From contig JBJXGE010000066.1 of NCBI GenBank assembly GCA_046154185.1, positions 1 through 64,000 on the forward strand: a stretch of 64,000 bases of DNA, written 5' to 3'. The translations under genes were made by a program, and so were the position numbers. This document shows, one piece after another, positions 37,260 to 46,030 of this stretch (its first letter is position 1; every line of letters starts with the position of its first letter). The stretch is from JBJXGE01 sp046154185. Lineage in GTDB: Bacteria > Planctomycetota > UBA8108 > UBA1146 > JAJFFE01. The notes beneath the pieces are model-generated. The model had not been told where the DNA came from. It searched no databases and saw only the letters and a program-made list of their open reading frames with translations.

Positions 37260-39365
37260 CTACTGCTGCCGCCCCGCGTACAGCGGCTTGATCGCCGCCG
37301 CTGCAGCATTGAACGCGCTCAAGCCGAGCGGCGCAACCTCTTGCTCTTCGGCGCTGCGACGACCGCGCGTGCGCGCTCGCAGTTTCGTCTGCCGAAAGTT
37401 CGCGAGAAACTCCTCTTCGGTGCGTTCGATCGCGCGAAGCGAGAAGCGCGCTGCTTCGCGCAAGCCCATGATGTGCGAGGTCGCGGGCGTCGGCATCGCG
37501 CCCTCGAGCGCCGCCCCTGATTTTTGAAAGTGATACTGGAACACGCGTTGGCCGTAGCGCAGAAAATGCAGAAACGTGTGGTGCGTCGAGATCGCGCCCG
37601 CCCACGGGTAGCGGCTCAGCGTGTAGGAGGCGGCCACCCGTCCGACCTCCTCGTCGACCTTGGCGCGTTCGTCGGCGGCGAGCCCGCCATTGATTTGCGT
37701 GAAGTGCGCGTAGAGCCGGAGGTCGTCACCGTCGGCGAAGAAAATCTTTTCGACGCCGTAGCGCTGCGGCTCGTGTGCGATGTGCGAACCCGGTTGCAGC
37801 CCGAACTCTCCCACAATAAAGAGGTCGACTTGCTCGGACTCGTCGGCGATCCAACGCACGGTCGCAAGCGCTTCCTCCTGCGACTCGCCGGGATGATCCG
37901 TAAACGTCATCCACTCGGTCGCCACGCCAGCGCGATGAAACAGCCGATTGACGTTCGTCATGGTCGCGCGATCGCAACCCTTCCGCATCAGCTCGAGAAT
38001 TCGATCGCTGCCGCTTTCGATGCCGAACGCCGCCGAACGCAGGCCCGAGCGGTATAAGAGTTCGCAACGCTCCGGCGTGAAGTATTTGTCGATCTTGAGA
38101 TCGCTCGACCACTTGAGCTTGAGCCCGCGCTCGATGAGCGCCTCGGCGAGTCGCACCGCGTAAGCCGGCGAGAGCACGTCGCACGACATATAGAAATTGC
38201 GCGTCCCGTAGCGCTGCGACATTCGCTGCAAGTCGGCGGCCGCGCGCTCCGGTGGAATCTCGCGATACTTCGCAGTCGCGACCTCGGACAGCCCGTAATA
38301 GCAAAACGAGCATTTATTCCAGTAGCACCCGCGCGTCGGCGCGTACAAGAGCGTGCGCGAAGGCGCGAGGTAGCGATCGAGATCGAGATCGGAGTAGTCG
38401 GGCGCCGCCGCCTCGCGCAGGCTCAAGATATGCGGCGGCCCTTGGCGTGTTGCGTCGGTCACGGGATCGAGCGTCAACAGATTCGGCACGCCGTCGAGGA
38501 GCGCGTGCCGCTCGACCGCGGTCGGTGCCGCGCGCCAGGCTGCGAGGCGCGGCCACAATTCGCGCAGCGTTTCCTCGCCTTCGAAGAGCCCGATCGCATC
38601 GACGTAGTCGAACAACCGGCGACGTTGCGCTTCTTCTTGATGCAACACGGATTGATGAATACTCGGGCCGCCGAGCGCGATGAGCGCCTGTGGCGCACGC
38701 GCGCGCAGGAACTTGCACAGATAAAACGCCTCGGGGATTTGGCTCGGAAACACGATGGAGATGCCGATGAAATCGACATCGTCGAGATAGACCGTCAACT
38801 CACCGCGCTCGGCACGCTCCCAATCGCGCGGCTCATCGAAAACATCCCGATAGAACAGCTCGAGCGGACTGCGTTGCTCTTCGCAGTAGCTGGCGAGCGC
38901 TTCGTAGCTCCACGGCAACACGACGTGGCCGGCGCGATTGAAATCGTAGGCGTACGGAAAGTAGAGCGCGCTCAACGCCTCGAAGAAACCATCCACTTGG
39001 CGCCGCGCCGTCGCGTAAGCCGCGCCATCGTAAAAAAGCTCCGCATCGCGAAACACCTCGATCGGCGTCGGGTGCGCGTCGAGCATCGTTTCGATCTTGG
39101 GGCGCGCGAGCGTGAGTTCGCGAAACTCGAGTTGCTCGAGAAAACTGAGCTCACTCTTGCGATTGAGTTTGATGAAGCGCGTGCCGATGCGGCGCGCGAG
39201 ATCGTCGAGCTGCGGCGGCGCGAGCAAATAGTGGGCAGCTTCGACGTTGAGATCGATCACTTTCGCGTCGAGTCCGTGCGCTCGCAGATGCCCTTTCAGC
39301 GACGGCAAGCTCAGGTAAGGCTGCGTCGGGTCGGCGAAAGGCGGGTGGATGAGCAAGCGATCCAT
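37260..39365 (-). CDS. B12-binding-type radical SAM protein
   Basis: A 701-residue protein with an N-terminal cobalamin-binding-like domain (LLIHPPFADPTQPYLSLPSL; residues about 1-280 with a long insert) and a radical SAM core from about residue 320. Its cluster motif is GCYWNKCSFC, spaced Cx4CxxC, one residue longer than the canonical CxxxCxxC. Downstream are AFGIESGSDRILELMRKGC and FTDHPGESQEEALAT, typical of the AdoMet barrel in this class. The start at 39365 (MDRLLIHPP) was chosen for the classic N-terminal strand; an extension to 39566 looks non-coding. Substrate is unknown. It is divergent from the GT-C-like membrane protein gene. Confidence 0.85.
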   Translation of the reverse strand: MDRLLIHPPFADPTQPYLSLPSLKGHLRAHGLDAKVIDLNVEAAHYLLAPPQLDDLARRIGTRFIKLNRKSELSFLEQLEFRELTLARPKIETMLDAHPTPIEVFRDAELFYDGAAYATARRQVDGFFEALSALYFPYAYDFNRAGHVVLPWSYEALASYCEEQRSPLELFYRDVFDEPRDWERAERGELTVYLDDVDFIGISIVFPSQIPEAFYLCKFLRARAPQALIALGGPSIHQSVLHQEEAQRRRLFDYVDAIGLFEGEETLRELWPRLAAWRAAPTAVERHALLDGVPNLLTLDPVTDATRQGPPHILSLREAAAPDYSDLDLDRYLAPSRTLLYAPTRGCYWNKCSFCYYGLSEVATAKYREIPPERAAADLQRMSQRYGTRNFYMSCDVLSPAYAVRLAEALIERGLKLKWSSDLKIDKYFTPERCELLYRSGLRSAAFGIESGSDRILELMRKGCDRATMTNVNRLFHRAGVATEWMTFTDHPGESQEEALATVRWIADESEQVDLFIVGEFGLQPGSHIAHEPQRYGVEKIFFADGDDLRLYAHFTQINGGLAADERAKVDEEVGRVAASYTLSRYPWAGAISTHHTFLHFLRYGQRVFQYHFQKSGAALEGAMPTPATSHIMGLREAARFSLRAIERTEEEFLANFRQTKLRARTRGRRSAEEQEVAPLGLSAFNAAAAAIKPLYAGRQQ

Positions 39366-39503
39366 GAGGGCGATGGTCTCGTCGTACTGCGAGAAAGTGG
39401 CGGCGCGCTTCGATGCGAGCGTGGCGCGCAAGCATAGCTCGCGCGGTGCCTCCCGACAACGGCGCGGCTCAAGCGAGCGGCCGCGCGCGTCGAAAGTTAA
39501 GAC

Positions 39504-41108
39504 ATGATCGTCACCAATCCCGCCGCTGCCGATGTGTTCGGCGCACAAACTCGCGTCACGCCGCACGGCGGGCGCGCGCGCGCTGGCCTACTTGCGGGAT
39601 TCGCCTGCCTTTACCTGTGGCAACTCGCGCCCGTGCTCCAGTGGGGCGATCCCGCGAAACTCGTCCTCCTCGCCAGCCAAGCCCGCAGCAATGTGTTGTC
39701 GGGCGGGGGTCATGGCCTCCTCATACTGTTGATCAACGCGCTCGATTTTGTGGTGCCCGGCGGAATCGAGATCGCGGCGCGACTCGTGTCGCCGCTCGCT
39801 TCGCTCGGCGCACTCGCGATCCTGTGGCGCGTGCTCGCCGGTGAGCGCATCGGAGTCAATGCGCGCCTCGTGGCGCTGTCGGCGCTCGGCGTCTCGCATC
39901 TTTTCTGGTTCATGAGCGAAATTGTCGAGAGCTATGCGCTCCTCGGATTCCTCTTCGCCCTTTGGCTGTTGGCGGCGCAGCGCTTCGAGGCGCGGCCGAC
40001 GCTGGCGCGTGCTTGCGCGCTGTTCGGTGTCGGCTTCGCGGGTGTACTGAATCATCAATTGCTGTTGCTACTTTGGCCGGTTCAGTTCGTGCACTTCGCG
40101 GTGATGCTGCCAACGCGCGAACGCCGCACGTGGTGGACGGCGCACGGAGTTTTGCTCGCCGTCGTTGGACTCATCGCGTGCCTGACACCGTCGAGTTTCG
40201 CGGTGGCGGGGCAGTCGATCGCGTTTCACCTCGAGCGATGGGTGAATCCGCTCCAGGGCGCGGCGTTGATTTGGGTGTTACCGCTCCTCTTGCTCGCGCA
40301 ATTTCCGAGCGCCGCGTTTGTGTTCGCGAGTCGCGCGCTCATCGCTGGCAGCGCGCGATTGCGGCGCGGCGGGTTGCGCGAACGGCAAAACCTGCTGCAT
40401 GTTTCCTGCATCGGCGTGATGAGTTGTTTCGCGCTTTCCTATGGACTGGGCCGCGCTTTTTTCTTGCTGCTTCCGGTCTACATCGTGTTCGCGATTTGGA
40501 TCGCGCGTGGGTTCGACGCGTGGTGCGAAGTGTCGCCGCGCCGCGCTCGTTATCTGGCACCCATACTCGCCAGCACGCTCGTTCTGCCGATCGCCGGCTA
40601 TCAATGCGCCTGGCGCTCGGCCAATGCGCTCCAGATCTATCCGCTCTCGGATCGCGTGCTCCCTTATCGCGACGTCAATCGATACTACCTATGGCCGGGA
40701 AAACGCGGCGAGGATGGCGCGACTCGGTTCGTCGCCGACCTCCGGAACTTTCAGCCGGGCCCCGCGCTCGTGCTCGCCGATTTTCGCATCTCCAGCATTC
40801 TGCGATGCGCGCAAGAACTCGCGGGCAGCGGCGATTACGAAGTCTGGGGCACGGACTATTACTTTGGTTTTCGCTCGGAGGACGAAACGCGGCATTTGAT
40901 CAACGCCAAGATCGAGGAATGCCGTGGGCGCGGGCTCGATGTCGTCATCGCTGACCGCGCGAGTTTGCAGATCTATCTGAACGATCAGCGAATCTTCGAT
41001 TTTCTGCCGGAACTCACCGCCAAGCATGTGGTCGAATTGGGCGGTCATTTCCGCCGCATCCGCTTCTCGTCGCTCACGACGACCCGCGCGCAGGCGGCCG
41101 CCGAATAG
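39504..41108 (+). CDS. Multi-pass membrane protein, DUF2723/GT-C-like
   Basis: A 534-residue integral membrane protein with about ten hydrophobic segments through residue 370 and a soluble C-terminal domain of about 150 residues. The first loop (LQWGDPAKLVLLA...GGGHGLLILLINAL) resembles the acidic loop of DUF2723/GT-C glycosyltransferases that use lipid-linked sugars, where the Asp is catalytic. The resemblance is moderate. A role in protein or lipid glycosylation is inference. Confidence 0.7.
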   Translation: MIVTNPAAADVFGAQTRVTPHGGRARAGLLAGFACLYLWQLAPVLQWGDPAKLVLLASQARSNVLSGGGHGLLILLINALDFVVPGGIEIAARLVSPLASLGALAILWRVLAGERIGVNARLVALSALGVSHLFWFMSEIVESYALLGFLFALWLLAAQRFEARPTLARACALFGVGFAGVLNHQLLLLLWPVQFVHFAVMLPTRERRTWWTAHGVLLAVVGLIACLTPSSFAVAGQSIAFHLERWVNPLQGAALIWVLPLLLLAQFPSAAFVFASRALIAGSARLRRGGLRERQNLLHVSCIGVMSCFALSYGLGRAFFLLLPVYIVFAIWIARGFDAWCEVSPRRARYLAPILASTLVLPIAGYQCAWRSANALQIYPLSDRVLPYRDVNRYYLWPGKRGEDGATRFVADLRNFQPGPALVLADFRISSILRCAQELAGSGDYEVWGTDYYFGFRSEDETRHLINAKIEECRGRGLDVVIADRASLQIYLNDQRIFDFLPELTAKHVVELGGHFRRIRFSSLTTTRAQAAAE

Positions 41109-41296
41109 TCGAGTCGCCGCCGGTGTCGAAACTCCCGCGGAAACCGGATCTTTCTATCTTGACGGCTCGACTCTGATCGCGATCATGGCGCGACTCTGGA
41201 TTTCCCCCAGGGTGGTTCAAACTCGAATTACTGTTCGTCGTGGTCGGCCGCGCGTGCCGACACGATGCGAGTCACTTCAAGATCAGGGAGTTCGTC

Positions 41297-42391
41297 ATGA
41301 GCGCACGCCGCGCCCTCTTCGTCGGTTTGGTTCTGTTCGTCGTCCTGGGCTCAACGCCGATTGCACGCGTGTTTGCGCGCGATGCTGCCGCGGAACCGGC
41401 CGCCGCGCCGGCGCCGGCCGACGAAGTCGTGCTCAAGGACGGCACGCGAATTCTCGGCAAGATCACCGACCTCGGTGGCGGCGTGCTCAAGATCTCGACA
41501 GCGGCTGCGAGCAGCGGCGCGCTCGAGGTTAAATTTTCGGAGGTGGCGTCGATACGCAGCCAGAACGCGCATACGCTCGTGCTCACCGACGGTAACAAAC
41601 TGGTCGGGAAGCCCGGTTTGAACGCGACTGGCCAGTGGTTCGTCGAGACAACCGATGCGGGAACGGTCGCGATCGCCGATCCGAGCAAGATTTCGCAGAT
41701 CAATCCGCCGGAAGTAAAGCCCGTCGTGCAGAAATTCAACGCCAACCTCAACGGCCGCGTGACCGATGGCAACACGCGCGTGAAGTCGACCAACGCCTGG
41801 GCAGAGTACGAGCAGCGAACCCAATCCACTCGTTTGACAGGGCGCGGCGACTGGAACTACACCGAGGACGACGGCGAGCTGAGCGCGCGCAACGCCAAGG
41901 GCTCCATGAAATACGACGTGTTCCTCACCCGACGGTTGTTCACGTACGCCAACGCACAGTTCGAGGGCGACGATTTCGCCGATCTCAACTTGCGTTCGAC
42001 GCTCGGCGCCGGTCTCGGTTATCAATTCGTCGACGGCAAGCGCGACAACAAAAACTGGGCGTTCTATGAGGAAGCGGGTATCTCCTTCGTCGACGAAGAT
42101 CTCGACGTCGGAAGCGACACCCGCTACGCCGCCGCGCGCGTGGCCGGCAAACTCAACTGGGACATCATCGAAAAGCGCCTCGCGTTCTTCCACTTTCACG
42201 AGATCCTGCCGGGTCTCGAAGACAAAGATGATGTAAACGCGAACACGCAAACGGGCGTGCGAATTGCGATCAACGCGAATCTCTACGCGAACTTCCAAGT
42301 GAACTACAAGTGGGACAACACGCCGGCGCCGGGAATCAATCGCGGCGACACTGAGTATTTGTGGGGCATCGGCTGCGCGTTCGAGTTCTAA
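41297..42391 (+). CDS. DUF481 outer-membrane beta-barrel protein
   Basis: A 364-residue exported protein: signal peptide (RALFVGLVLFVVLGSTPIARVFA), an N-terminal small beta domain (VVLKDGTRILGKITDLGGG) and a C-terminal DUF481 (YdiY-like) barrel from about residue 150 with alternating aromatic strands (FTYANAQFEGDDFADLNLRS). The protein ends in GCAFEF with a terminal Phe, as expected for Bam-inserted barrels. AGGGAG lies 6 bases before the ATG at 41297. Confidence 0.85.
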   Translation: MSARRALFVGLVLFVVLGSTPIARVFARDAAAEPAAAPAPADEVVLKDGTRILGKITDLGGGVLKISTAAASSGALEVKFSEVASIRSQNAHTLVLTDGNKLVGKPGLNATGQWFVETTDAGTVAIADPSKISQINPPEVKPVVQKFNANLNGRVTDGNTRVKSTNAWAEYEQRTQSTRLTGRGDWNYTEDDGELSARNAKGSMKYDVFLTRRLFTYANAQFEGDDFADLNLRSTLGAGLGYQFVDGKRDNKNWAFYEEAGISFVDEDLDVGSDTRYAAARVAGKLNWDIIEKRLAFFHFHEILPGLEDKDDVNANTQTGVRIAINANLYANFQVNYKWDNTPAPGINRGDTEYLWGIGCAFEF

Positions 42392-42425
42392 CGGCATCCA
42401 CGGCGCGCGGGCGTCGTTTTTGTTA

Positions 42426-42506
42426 GGGGTGCTGTCCGCAGCACCCGTTTTCCTTAGGGGTGCTGCGGACAGCACCCCATGCCTTTTCTTGAGGGACCCG
42501 AAAAGG
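42426..42506. repeat. Cluster of palindromes (GGGGTGCTG-type and CCTTTTC-type), possible bidirectional terminator
   Basis: Between the convergent DUF481 and App1-like genes lie GGGGTGCTGTCCGCAGCACCC at 42426-42446, its inverted copy at 42457-42478, and CCTTTTC...GAAAAGG at 42482-42506. Each is an inverted repeat by itself, and the first two can also pair with each other. The same two palindrome types recur at 55393-55504. Confidence 0.8.
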
Positions 42507-42519
42507 CTCAGGTCCGCGC

Positions 42520-43674
42520 TTACTTCACGATCGCCGGATCCGTGAAGAACTCCCAAAGTTCGCCGTCGACGCCGCGAAACGCTTCCAACGCGCGTTTGTT
42601 GTCGCGCGTCTCGTTCGTGATATTGCGAATCAGGATGCGCTTCACTTGTTCGCCGAATCGACGCGCGATCTCGCCGTAGATTTCGGGGTCTTGCTCTCCG
42701 CTATCGCCGACGAGCACAAAGCGCCGCGCCGGAAATGCGCGACACAACGCGCCGATGCTCTCCAATTTGTGCGGCTCCGGCCCGGCGAACATATCGACCA
42801 CGCTGCGGTCCTTCAGGCGAAATTGTCGCAGGTGCCAAGTGCCGGCGGGAAGGTTCTCACGACGGAAGAACTGCTCGAGTTCTTCCAAGAGCTGCCAGGG
42901 GCTGCCCGAAACATAATGCACCGCGCAACCGTCGCCGCCGACGCGCGGCAATAACTCCGCCATCCCGGGCACGACGCGAAACTCTTCGACAAATGTGTTG
43001 CGCAACAACGCGCGCTTATCACGCACCTCCGAAATCTTCACCGTGTCGTCGATGTCGCAGACAACCGAGACTCCGGTCGTGTCGAGCAGACGTACGACGC
43101 CTTCAAATAGCCGCGTGTCGCCTTCCGCAGTGACCGCTTTGAAGCGCACGACGTCCGTGTCGCCGCGAGCAGCCTCACTCAGTTGCACGCCGCCTTCGAA
43201 GTAGCCATTGGCGCCGGACGCCGGCAGCACGTGCGTTTCCGTGCCGACCACGACGCCGACCCGTTTAGCCGATTCGTTGTCCACTAGAAACGAACGCATG
43301 CGGCGCTGAAAACAATCGGTCGCAACGGCGCGCGATGGCAAATCGAGCGCGTCCGAAAGTTGCTCGACGATCTCGCCGCGCCAGAGCGAGTTCGCTTCTC
43401 GCTCGAAGATGCGACCGCGAATCGTCAGTTCCCACGCGGCGCCGTCGGGCGTCCGCCGGCCGTAGCTCGGATAGAAGACAACTTCCTCGTCGGATTTGAT
43501 GACGGAGGGTGCTTCGCTCTGATCCCGTTCCGTGCGCGGCACGCGATCCTGGTCGACGCGATTCGCAACTACCGCACTGCTGGCCGCGAGGGCCATGCCA
43601 GCGGCCATCACGACCCCGACGAGCACACGCGCGGTGCCCGGGTTTCTGCCAAAGCCGGCGGCTCTCGACGTCAT
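42520..43674 (-). CDS. App1-like phosphatidate phosphatase (DUF2183, HAD fold)
   Basis: A 384-residue protein. The catalytic motif SVVCDIDDTVKISEV (DxDxT) and FVLVGDSGEQDPEIYGEIA are diagnostic of the DUF2183/App1 family of HAD-fold phosphatidate phosphatases. An N-terminal hydrophobic stretch (VLVGVVMAAGMALAASSAVVA) suggests export or an anchor. HYVSGSPWQLLEEL is the second HAD motif. It probably dephosphorylates phosphatidic acid or a related lipid in the envelope. It lies 7 bases after the DUF1579 gene and is likely cotranscribed with it. Confidence 0.88.
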   Translation of the reverse strand: MTSRAAGFGRNPGTARVLVGVVMAAGMALAASSAVVANRVDQDRVPRTERDQSEAPSVIKSDEEVVFYPSYGRRTPDGAAWELTIRGRIFEREANSLWRGEIVEQLSDALDLPSRAVATDCFQRRMRSFLVDNESAKRVGVVVGTETHVLPASGANGYFEGGVQLSEAARGDTDVVRFKAVTAEGDTRLFEGVVRLLDTTGVSVVCDIDDTVKISEVRDKRALLRNTFVEEFRVVPGMAELLPRVGGDGCAVHYVSGSPWQLLEELEQFFRRENLPAGTWHLRQFRLKDRSVVDMFAGPEPHKLESIGALCRAFPARRFVLVGDSGEQDPEIYGEIARRFGEQVKRILIRNITNETRDNKRALEAFRGVDGELWEFFTDPAIVK

Positions 43675-43681
43675 TGCGATG

Positions 43682-44239
43682 TCATTTCCTTCGCTTGTAG
43701 TCGACCGTGAGAAATGTCGTCCATTTGCCGTCGGGGCCTTGTGCGCTCGAAGTCAGAATCTTGTGATCGGCACTTTTGAGCTCGAAGGTATCGCGATACT
43801 TGGCGGTCTTATCGGGATTGTTGAAGTCCGGCCCTTCGGCGTCGAGTGCGAGAATCTTGCCGGTTGCATCCACGCTGCCATCGTAGTGCCACATGTGGCT
43901 GTTCGTGGAATCCACCCACGTGCCGATGTAACGCTTCGTCTTGGGATTGAAACCCAGCGTGAGCGAACTCGCCATCGGCTTGTCCCCCATCATGCCGGTG
44001 CCGCTCGCGACCAGCCAAAAGCCACCGAGGAGCCGCGCCGTTTCCGTCCACTTACTTTTCACTTTTGGTTTGCCGGGCTCCATCTCCATTTCGAATTCCG
44101 CCTCCCACTCGCCAGCCAATTGTTGGAGCCAAGCATGCTCTTTTTCTGGTGGCGGCATTTGCGGACCCTCTTGCGCGTAACACAGCGCGACACCAACGGT
44201 GAGCGCGACGACAGAACCGACAGCTGCCATGCGTTTCAT
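43682..44239 (-). CDS. DUF1579 family exported protein
   Basis: A 185-residue protein with a signal peptide (AAVGSVVALTVGVALCYA) and the DUF1579 beta-barrel pattern: HAWLQQLAGEWEAEFE, a WLVASGTGMMGDKPM strand, the LGFNPKTKRYIGTWVDS motif and a final DGKWTTFLTVDYKRR. Function of the family is unknown; the fold is lipocalin-like. It is the first gene of a likely two-gene unit with the App1-like phosphatase, which would fit lipid handling (inference). Confidence 0.85.
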   Translation of the reverse strand: MKRMAAVGSVVALTVGVALCYAQEGPQMPPPEKEHAWLQQLAGEWEAEFEMEMEPGKPKVKSKWTETARLLGGFWLVASGTGMMGDKPMASSLTLGFNPKTKRYIGTWVDSTNSHMWHYDGSVDATGKILALDAEGPDFNNPDKTAKYRDTFELKSADHKILTSSAQGPDGKWTTFLTVDYKRRK

Positions 44240-44447
44240 GACTCACTCCTTGAGAAGAACGACTTCGAATGCGGTCGCGCAAGGATCGCCATGAACCATG
44301 GCGCCGGCGACTTCGCGGAATCGTGACATGACAAACTCGCGCAACGGCGGATGCAAGCGTTTCTGTCGGGGAAGCAGCCGGATTTCACGGCGCCGATGCT
44401 TCAGCCCAGAGAATGCTTGCAAAGAGCGAGAGTCAAAATCGACTCGA

Positions 44448-45422
44448 TTACCAGCACCGAAACTCTAGATATAGCTTCCAGTCTTCGCGTTCGGCGGCGG
44501 CCACGGGAGCCGACTGCAATTCGCCGATCAGCGGGCGACCACTGATGGTTGCGAGCTTCGCTAACGCCGCTCGGACAACTCCCGCGTCGGACTCCTGCAA
44601 GAGGTGCCAGGCCGATAGCGTATCGCGGTCGCTCGTCACTGCGTTGAGCGCGGCCAGCGCCGCGTCGCGCCGATCCGCGGCGGCGGCGCTTGCGAGCGAA
44701 TCAAAGTGGTCGAACGCGCGCACCAGCGCGGACGGCGCATCGACGAAGCGCGGCGTGCCAGCGCCCACGCCCTTGCGGGCGCGGCATTCGGCGCCGGCCG
44801 GCACGTAGACTTCGCGCGTGCCATGTTCGAACGCGACTCGGCCGAGTTCGACCCGCACAAACGAATCACCGCTCGCATCGACCGACAGCGAATAGCGACA
44901 GCCGAGATCGACGCAGCGAGCGGCATCGGTCTCCACTTGGAAAAAGCGTGGGCGCGCATCGACCGCGACGGTGGCGTGGATCTCGCCGCGCTCGAGGTAG
45001 AGGAGGGTCTCGTCGGCGCCGACGGTGCGCAATTGGAGCCGAGTCGCGGGCGAGAGCGTGATGCGGCCGAGGCGGTCAAGTTCGAGTTCGCGCGTCTCCG
45101 CACCGGCCACGACCCACGCGCCCGCATCGAGCGCCTCGCCGGTTTCGGAACAGCGGAGTGCAAACGCGGGCGTCGATTTGCCGTTGTCATCTTGCGCGCG
45201 ATCGCGCATGAAAAAGTAGCCGAGCGTCACGGCGAAGAGCAACACCGCGGCGCTGGCAGCAGCCCGCCAAGATCGACGCGCCGGACGCGAAGCGAACCGC
45301 AACGGGCGGCCATCGTGGCGGAGCGGCGCGAGCAACGACTCGAGTCGCTCAACGGTCGGATCGGCGATCCCCGCGCGATCGTACAAATAGTCACCGCCGT
45401 TATTCGGCGCCTCGGTCGTCAT
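44448..45422 (-). CDS. FecR-domain single-pass membrane protein
   Basis: A 324-residue protein with a cytoplasmic N-terminus, one transmembrane helix (AAASAAVLLFAVTLGYFFM, about 53-71) and a FecR-like extracytoplasmic domain (ITLSPATRLQLRTVGADETLLYLERGEIHATV; DLGCRYSLSVDASGDSFVRVELGRV). It overlaps the ECF sigma gene by 4 bases (ATGA), so it is probably the sensor or regulator of that sigma factor. A classical zinc anti-sigma motif is not seen. Confidence 0.85.
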   Translation of the reverse strand: MTTEAPNNGGDYLYDRAGIADPTVERLESLLAPLRHDGRPLRFASRPARRSWRAAASAAVLLFAVTLGYFFMRDRAQDDNGKSTPAFALRCSETGEALDAGAWVVAGAETRELELDRLGRITLSPATRLQLRTVGADETLLYLERGEIHATVAVDARPRFFQVETDAARCVDLGCRYSLSVDASGDSFVRVELGRVAFEHGTREVYVPAGAECRARKGVGAGTPRFVDAPSALVRAFDHFDSLASAAAADRRDAALAALNAVTSDRDTLSAWHLLQESDAGVVRAALAKLATISGRPLIGELQSAPVAAAEREDWKLYLEFRCW

Positions 45423-46015
45423 GACATTCCATCTTTCTCGAGCAACGGTCGCAGCAGCTGCAATCCACGCGACAGGTTTACGCGCACGGATTCCGGAGTG
45501 AGACCGGTCCGGTCGGCGATCTCCGCGCCAGTGAGTCCCTCGACGAGTCGCAAGAGCAGCGTCTCGCGGTACGCCGACGTCAGCGACCGAATGTGCGCGA
45601 TGACCCGCTCGCGCAACTCGGTTTCGGCGACTGCGTCCGAAGACTGCGCCGCCTGCCGAGCTACTGGCGCATGCGTCGCTACGAGCGGCACGGTTCGACC
45701 GCGCCGCCGCTCGCGGCGTTGCGCATCGACGGCGAGGTGGCGCGCGAGTGCGCACAGCCAACCCGGGAAGGCGGCGTCCTCACGTACTTGCGCCAGCTCA
45801 CGAAAGGCGCGCGCGAAAACATCCTGCGTGACGTCCTCGGCCTCATCTTTCGAAACGTACCCGAGCGCGATGCCGTGCACAACGCGGACGAAGCGCCGGT
45901 AGAGCTCGTGCCATGCCTCCGTGCGACCGGCGCGGGCCGCGCTGAGTAAGGCGACGAGCGCCGCGCCGTCGGTCACGGCGCAGCGCGGTTGATTCACGGG
46001 AGGCGACAACTTCAC
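45419..46015 (-). CDS. ECF-type RNA polymerase sigma factor
   Basis: A 198-residue sigma-70-family factor with region 2 (WHELYRRFVRVVHGIALGYVSKDEAEDVTQDVFARAF) and region 4 (LTSAYRETLLLRLVEGLTGAEIADRTGLTPESVRVNLSRGLQLL). The start is uncertain: GTG at 46015 gives this length, and GTG at 45997 is also possible. It is followed with overlap by the FecR-like gene, forming a surface-signalling pair. Target promoters are unknown. Confidence 0.92.
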   Translation of the reverse strand: MKLSPPVNQPRCAVTDGAALVALLSAARAGRTEAWHELYRRFVRVVHGIALGYVSKDEAEDVTQDVFARAFRELAQVREDAAFPGWLCALARHLAVDAQRRERRRGRTVPLVATHAPVARQAAQSSDAVAETELRERVIAHIRSLTSAYRETLLLRLVEGLTGAEIADRTGLTPESVRVNLSRGLQLLRPLLEKDGMS

Positions 46016-46030
46016 CGCGTGCCTTCGCGT

